Shown piece after piece: positions 61,405-64,000 of a stretch of DNA of 64,000 nt. Source of the stretch: Nageia nagi. Taxonomy: Eukaryota > Pinophyta. Under the pieces are notes generated by a model. It did no database searches. It was not told where the DNA came from and saw only the letters and a program-made list of their open reading frames with translations. Location: contig JBITNC010000001.1 in NCBI GenBank assembly GCA_050084985.1, positions 178,746,001 to 178,810,000 on the forward strand, read 5' to 3'. The translations under genes were made by a program, and so were the position numbers. Position 1 is the stretch's first letter, and each line of letters opens with the position of its first letter.

Positions 61405-61836
61405 CAAGCTAATACAAAGCAATATAGAGGATCCAAAATTAACCCCAATTGAACCCATTTTTGAAGTAGGGTAATGCTGCCAAAATCTTATGAACTCATT
61501 CCTTTTATTGTTTCCTGCTAGTTTCATTTTAATACAATATTACACATAGATGCTTTGATGTTATTGTCTCTTGCATGTGTGTAGGATTTACAGGTTATCT
61601 ACATCAAGAAAAGAAGCAAGCAACCCAAAAACAATGGAGATCTAATACTCTTATTTTGTCACACACATTTGTAAAAGTCCTTTCTAAGGGCAAATTGTAG
61701 TTTGAACTGAGATTGAATATCATTTTGCAATTACAACATGTTTATCTATGTTATATAATTTGAGGTTCAATGAAGATTGAAGAGTAATTTTTATTTTATG
61801 TTATTCTATATTCCAGCTCAATTTTCATTGCAACAT

Positions 61837-61855
61837 TCTGGCGCTAGGAGGGCCC
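61837..61855 (+). other. primer-binding site of element D
   Basis: CTGGCGCTAGGAGGGCCCC follows the LTR end CAACA after two bases. A TGGCGC start is common in Ty3 elements. The tRNA is not assigned from memory. Confidence 0.7.
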
Positions 61856-61986
61856 CTCCGTTATTGAGAGGGAGATTTTTGTTTATGATTCTACCTTTCT
61901 GTTCTCTGGTTTTTTTTTTTCGTATTTTTCCGTGCATTAACTTCAAATTTCGGGTTCTGTGCTTTTTTAGGAACTTGTTGTAGAAA

Positions 61987-62137
61987 CACCGGTGACTGGT
62001 AATCAAACGCCGGTGACTGATATCGAATGCTAGCGACTATCATCGAACACTGGCGATTGTAAATAAACGCCAGCGATCGAGAATCAAACGTCGGTGACTA
62101 TCATTAAATGCCAGCGTTCCCTGTCTAAATGCCAGTG
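61987..62137. repeat. phased palindrome array in the leader of D (8 units)
   Basis: Cores at 61987 (CACCGGTG, perfect palindrome), 62008 (CGCCGGTG), 62028 (TGCTAGCG), 62048 (CACTGGCG), 62068 (CGCCAGCG), 62089 (CGTCGGTG), 62109 (TGCCAGCG) and 62130 (TGCCAGTG). Spacings are 21, 20, 20, 20, 21, 20 and 21 bp. Spacers vary but often contain AATCAAA or TATCGAA. Confidence 0.95.
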
Positions 62138-62347
62138 ACTCATATCCAGGTCGTTTTATCTCTTTTTGCTATTTTTGAGAAAGTAAAATGAAATTATGTT
62201 ATGAAAAAATATTTTTTGAGTGTGATTCCTTTGCCTAGAGTGCATATAAGAATGGGTAGAAAAGGTTAAATGCATATATTTTATTAATTTACTTTATGTA
62301 TAAAGTTATGTATTTATTTTCATGCTTTGGGTGAAGGGCACGTACAT

Positions 62348-62605
62348 ATTAATACTTTTTATCTTGTCTACTTATGCTCTCCCTTTGCGCTTCGTGCGAT
62401 CTAAGGTGATCAGAATAGACTTGATAAGAAGGGGTAAATTGATTTTTCTTTTCCTTCACTCTCACACTACATACACATTAATACTTTTTATCTTGTCTAC
62501 TTATGCTCTCCCTTTGCGCTTCGTGCGATCTAAGGTGATCAGAATAGACTTGATAAGAAGGGGTAAATTAACTTTTCTTTCCTTTCACACTCACATTATC
62601 ATTAA
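62348..62605. repeat. 129-bp direct duplication in the leader of D
   Basis: Copies begin at 62348 and 62477 and are identical for about 93 bases, including CTTTGCGCTTCGTGCGATCT. A diverged third copy of its core is at 62820-62870. The perfect match suggests a recent event. The 150-codon frame across it (62322-62774) probably has no function. Confidence 0.92.
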
Positions 62606-62639
62606 TTGGGTTAATTTATCTACATCTAATGACCTCTTA

Positions 62640-63700
62640 CTAGTAAGAGGAGGCAATTTACTACACATAATACTTCCACAATTGGAAGAGGTAAATGAAT
62701 CACACTTAATTTGGAATGAACTTAAGGAAAATAAATCAGGGTTTTGGATAGTACAAATCACATTAAAGGGTTAATGAATTGGGTGGATTCGGACACACTA
62801 AGTACTTTCACTTAACAAAGTATGCTCTCACTTTTGCGCTTCGAGCGATCTTAAGTGATCAGAAATAAGTTAAGTGAAAGAGGTAAAATTTATGCACATT
62901 TTATTTGGAAATTTATTTCACATTAACACTCTTGAAGAGGTCTGCCCTTACCACTCCATTGGAGGTCGAAGGGATGTGACCCTTGGAGGAGTAATTGAAC
63001 CACATTTAATTAATTTATCTACACATAATACTTCCACAGCTGGAAGGGGTTAATGAACATCATTAATAGGTTGGATAATGAATCACATTATAACTAAAAA
63101 GAACAACAGGGTTTATTAAGGTCAAGATCCATCTTATAATAAACTTTTGATTGTATCACATTAAGATAAGATAAGTGAATGGACATGAATGTTGGGGAGG
63201 GTAGTATGCATAGTTGCATCTTACTTGTTTAAATTGCATTTCATAAGGCCTTAAAGGATATAATTGAACATTAATGAGTTGGATGTCACTACCAACCGTT
63301 AATTCTTATTTCTTTGTACCCACCGACATAACACACTTGAAGCCACAGAGCCAGTCACACTTGGAGGTGATTACCAAGGTGACTCTCCTTTAGGTAGGAG
63401 TCAAAAAAGGAGACTCTTCTAGAACCAAGCCAAAAGCCATAGAAGCTTGTAAACATTACTTAGGATTACCCAACCTACCTTGTTTAACACTTGATTAGTC
63501 AAAACAAATTAGGAAAATTAAAAGACTAAAAGTGTACAACTCATATCGTTCATTTAACTTATATATTAAAAATAGGTGAAAAAGTTGAAAAGATAATCAC
63601 ATCGTTAGAAGTAAATTTGCATGTAGGATGTTTGTGCATTAAATTGTTTTCTCGAAAACGTAATATAAAAGATAAAAATGAAGTTCTCTTTTTACGATAT
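62640..63700 (+). other. rest of the leader of D
   Basis: Noncoding. It has two copies of a CTACACATAATACTTCCACA block (62660-62690 and 63010-63040), the second able to form a CTTCCA/TGGAAG hairpin. No other feature is seen up to the gag start. Confidence 0.55.
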
Positions 63701-63709
63701 TTGTTTATA

Positions 63710-64000
63710 ATGGTTCAAACTAGAAGTATGGCCGCTAAAGAAATACAAGAATACCCATTTGAAATACAAGAAATATATACAGATAATATGGATTTGATAG
63801 AGTCTTCGGTTAGAAGGCCACTGCTTTTAGATGAGTCAGATTCACGGATAGGTCGTTATGAAGGTAAAGATAAGGATTGGGATTATGATCAATCTAAATT
63901 GCAAAGACAAGGTATAGAGGATCATATTACTAAGTCTAGAGTGCAAGTGTTAGATGAAGAGTTAATTGAAATTCGTCGTCGTCTAGCCAATCATAGAGAT
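63710..64000 (+). CDS. gag of element D, N-terminal part
   Basis: An ATG at 63710 opens a frame without stops for about 97 codons to the window edge. It starts MVQTRSMAAKE, a beginning common among plant Ty3 gag-pol proteins. It continues strongly acidic (EIYTDNMDLIESS, KDKDWDYDQSK) and then charged and helical (DEELIEIRRRLANHRD). The start is chosen because it is the first ATG after the leader and upstream frames are closed. Gag would form the particle that packages element RNA. It is the only retroelement frame here that shows no damage; the rest lies outside. Confidence 0.7.
   Translation, partial: MVQTRSMAAKEIQEYPFEIQEIYTDNMDLIESSVRRPLLLDESDSRIGRYEGKDKDWDYDQSKLQRQGIEDHITKSRVQVLDEELIEIRRRLANHRD

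Larger units (their letters stand above)
61050..61834 (+). repeat. 5' LTR of element D
   Basis: About 785 bp from TGTGACAACA to CATTGCAACA. The right edge is fixed by the primer-binding site; the left edge is tentative. Confidence 0.65.
61050..64000 (+). mobile_element. LTR retrotransposon D, 5' part
   Basis: An LTR with TATA box, a primer-binding site, a leader of about 1.9 kb and an open gag frame follow each other on the plus strand, and the element runs off the window. It abuts the decayed pol of element A, so it probably inserted there. It shares the phased palindrome arrays with element B, but its gag is unbroken as far as seen. The left LTR edge (TGTGACAACA at 61050) is uncertain because a minus-strand frame may continue slightly beyond it. 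Confidence 0.75.

Noticed and set aside
61987-62137. CRISPR-like reading of the regular array
   Set aside because: Cores are only 8 bp, spacers about 12 bp, and the setting is a plant retrotransposon leader.
62322-62774. 150-codon frame as a gene
   Set aside because: It arises because a 129-bp duplication (a multiple of three) repeats an open stretch in the leader of D; no domain, and the two halves simply repeat.
1-64000. tRNA, rRNA or organelle-derived segments
   Set aside because: I saw no cloverleaf with conserved arms, no rRNA core sequence and no plastid or mitochondrial gene; a covariance-model search would decide.

Overview
This is nuclear DNA of a seed plant with a large, AT-rich, retrotransposon-filled genome. 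A gymnosperm is my best guess, an inference from several decayed Tat/Ogre-like giants and the low gene density. One convincing cellular gene is present: a two-exon L-gulonolactone oxidase-like gene on the minus strand (12710-15232). It stands out by its higher GC. Its single intron is almost entirely a Mutator-like MITE.

Layout: (1) 1-4085, a decayed minus-strand Ty3/gypsy element (F) with its 5' LTR, primer-binding site, gag and pol as far as integrase. (2) 4086-8500, decayed plus-strand coding sequence of no recognised family, with 13 premature stops but no frameshift in its first 1.1 kb. (3) 8500-12050, AT-rich and empty. (4) 12054-15400, an unrecognised gene fragment and the gulonolactone oxidase gene. 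(5) 15400-23000, mostly intergenic, with a 20-bp tandem array, an unexplained open frame (17050-17508) and a LINE ORF1 relic (19560-20760). (6) 23043 to the window end, a nest of retrotransposons.

The nest resolves into four levels. A Ty1/copia relic (E, from 23043) is cut at 25177 by a large minus-strand Ty3 element (A), whose 3' LTR is 25178-26826. A is cut inside integrase by a 25.5-kb minus-strand Tat/Ogre-like element (B, 32687-58200) with a perfect TTATA target duplication. B is cut inside its RT/RNase H junction by an 8.65-kb plus-strand element without recognisable pol (C, 41623-50270). A fifth element (D, plus strand, from about 61050) lies against the far end of A. D shows an LTR, a primer-binding site, a leader and an open gag frame that runs off the window.

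The most unusual signal is an array of short palindromic cores of the type YRCYRGYR, spaced 20-21 bp (two helical turns). It occurs as four copies in the LTR and eight in the leader of both B and D, although these lie on opposite strands and differ greatly in sequence. Element F has a comparable leader array of eight short inverted repeats at about 25 bp. Also notable are an RNase H domain upstream of RT in A, long extra reading frames downstream of integrase in A and B, and three successive minisatellites in the 3' part of C.
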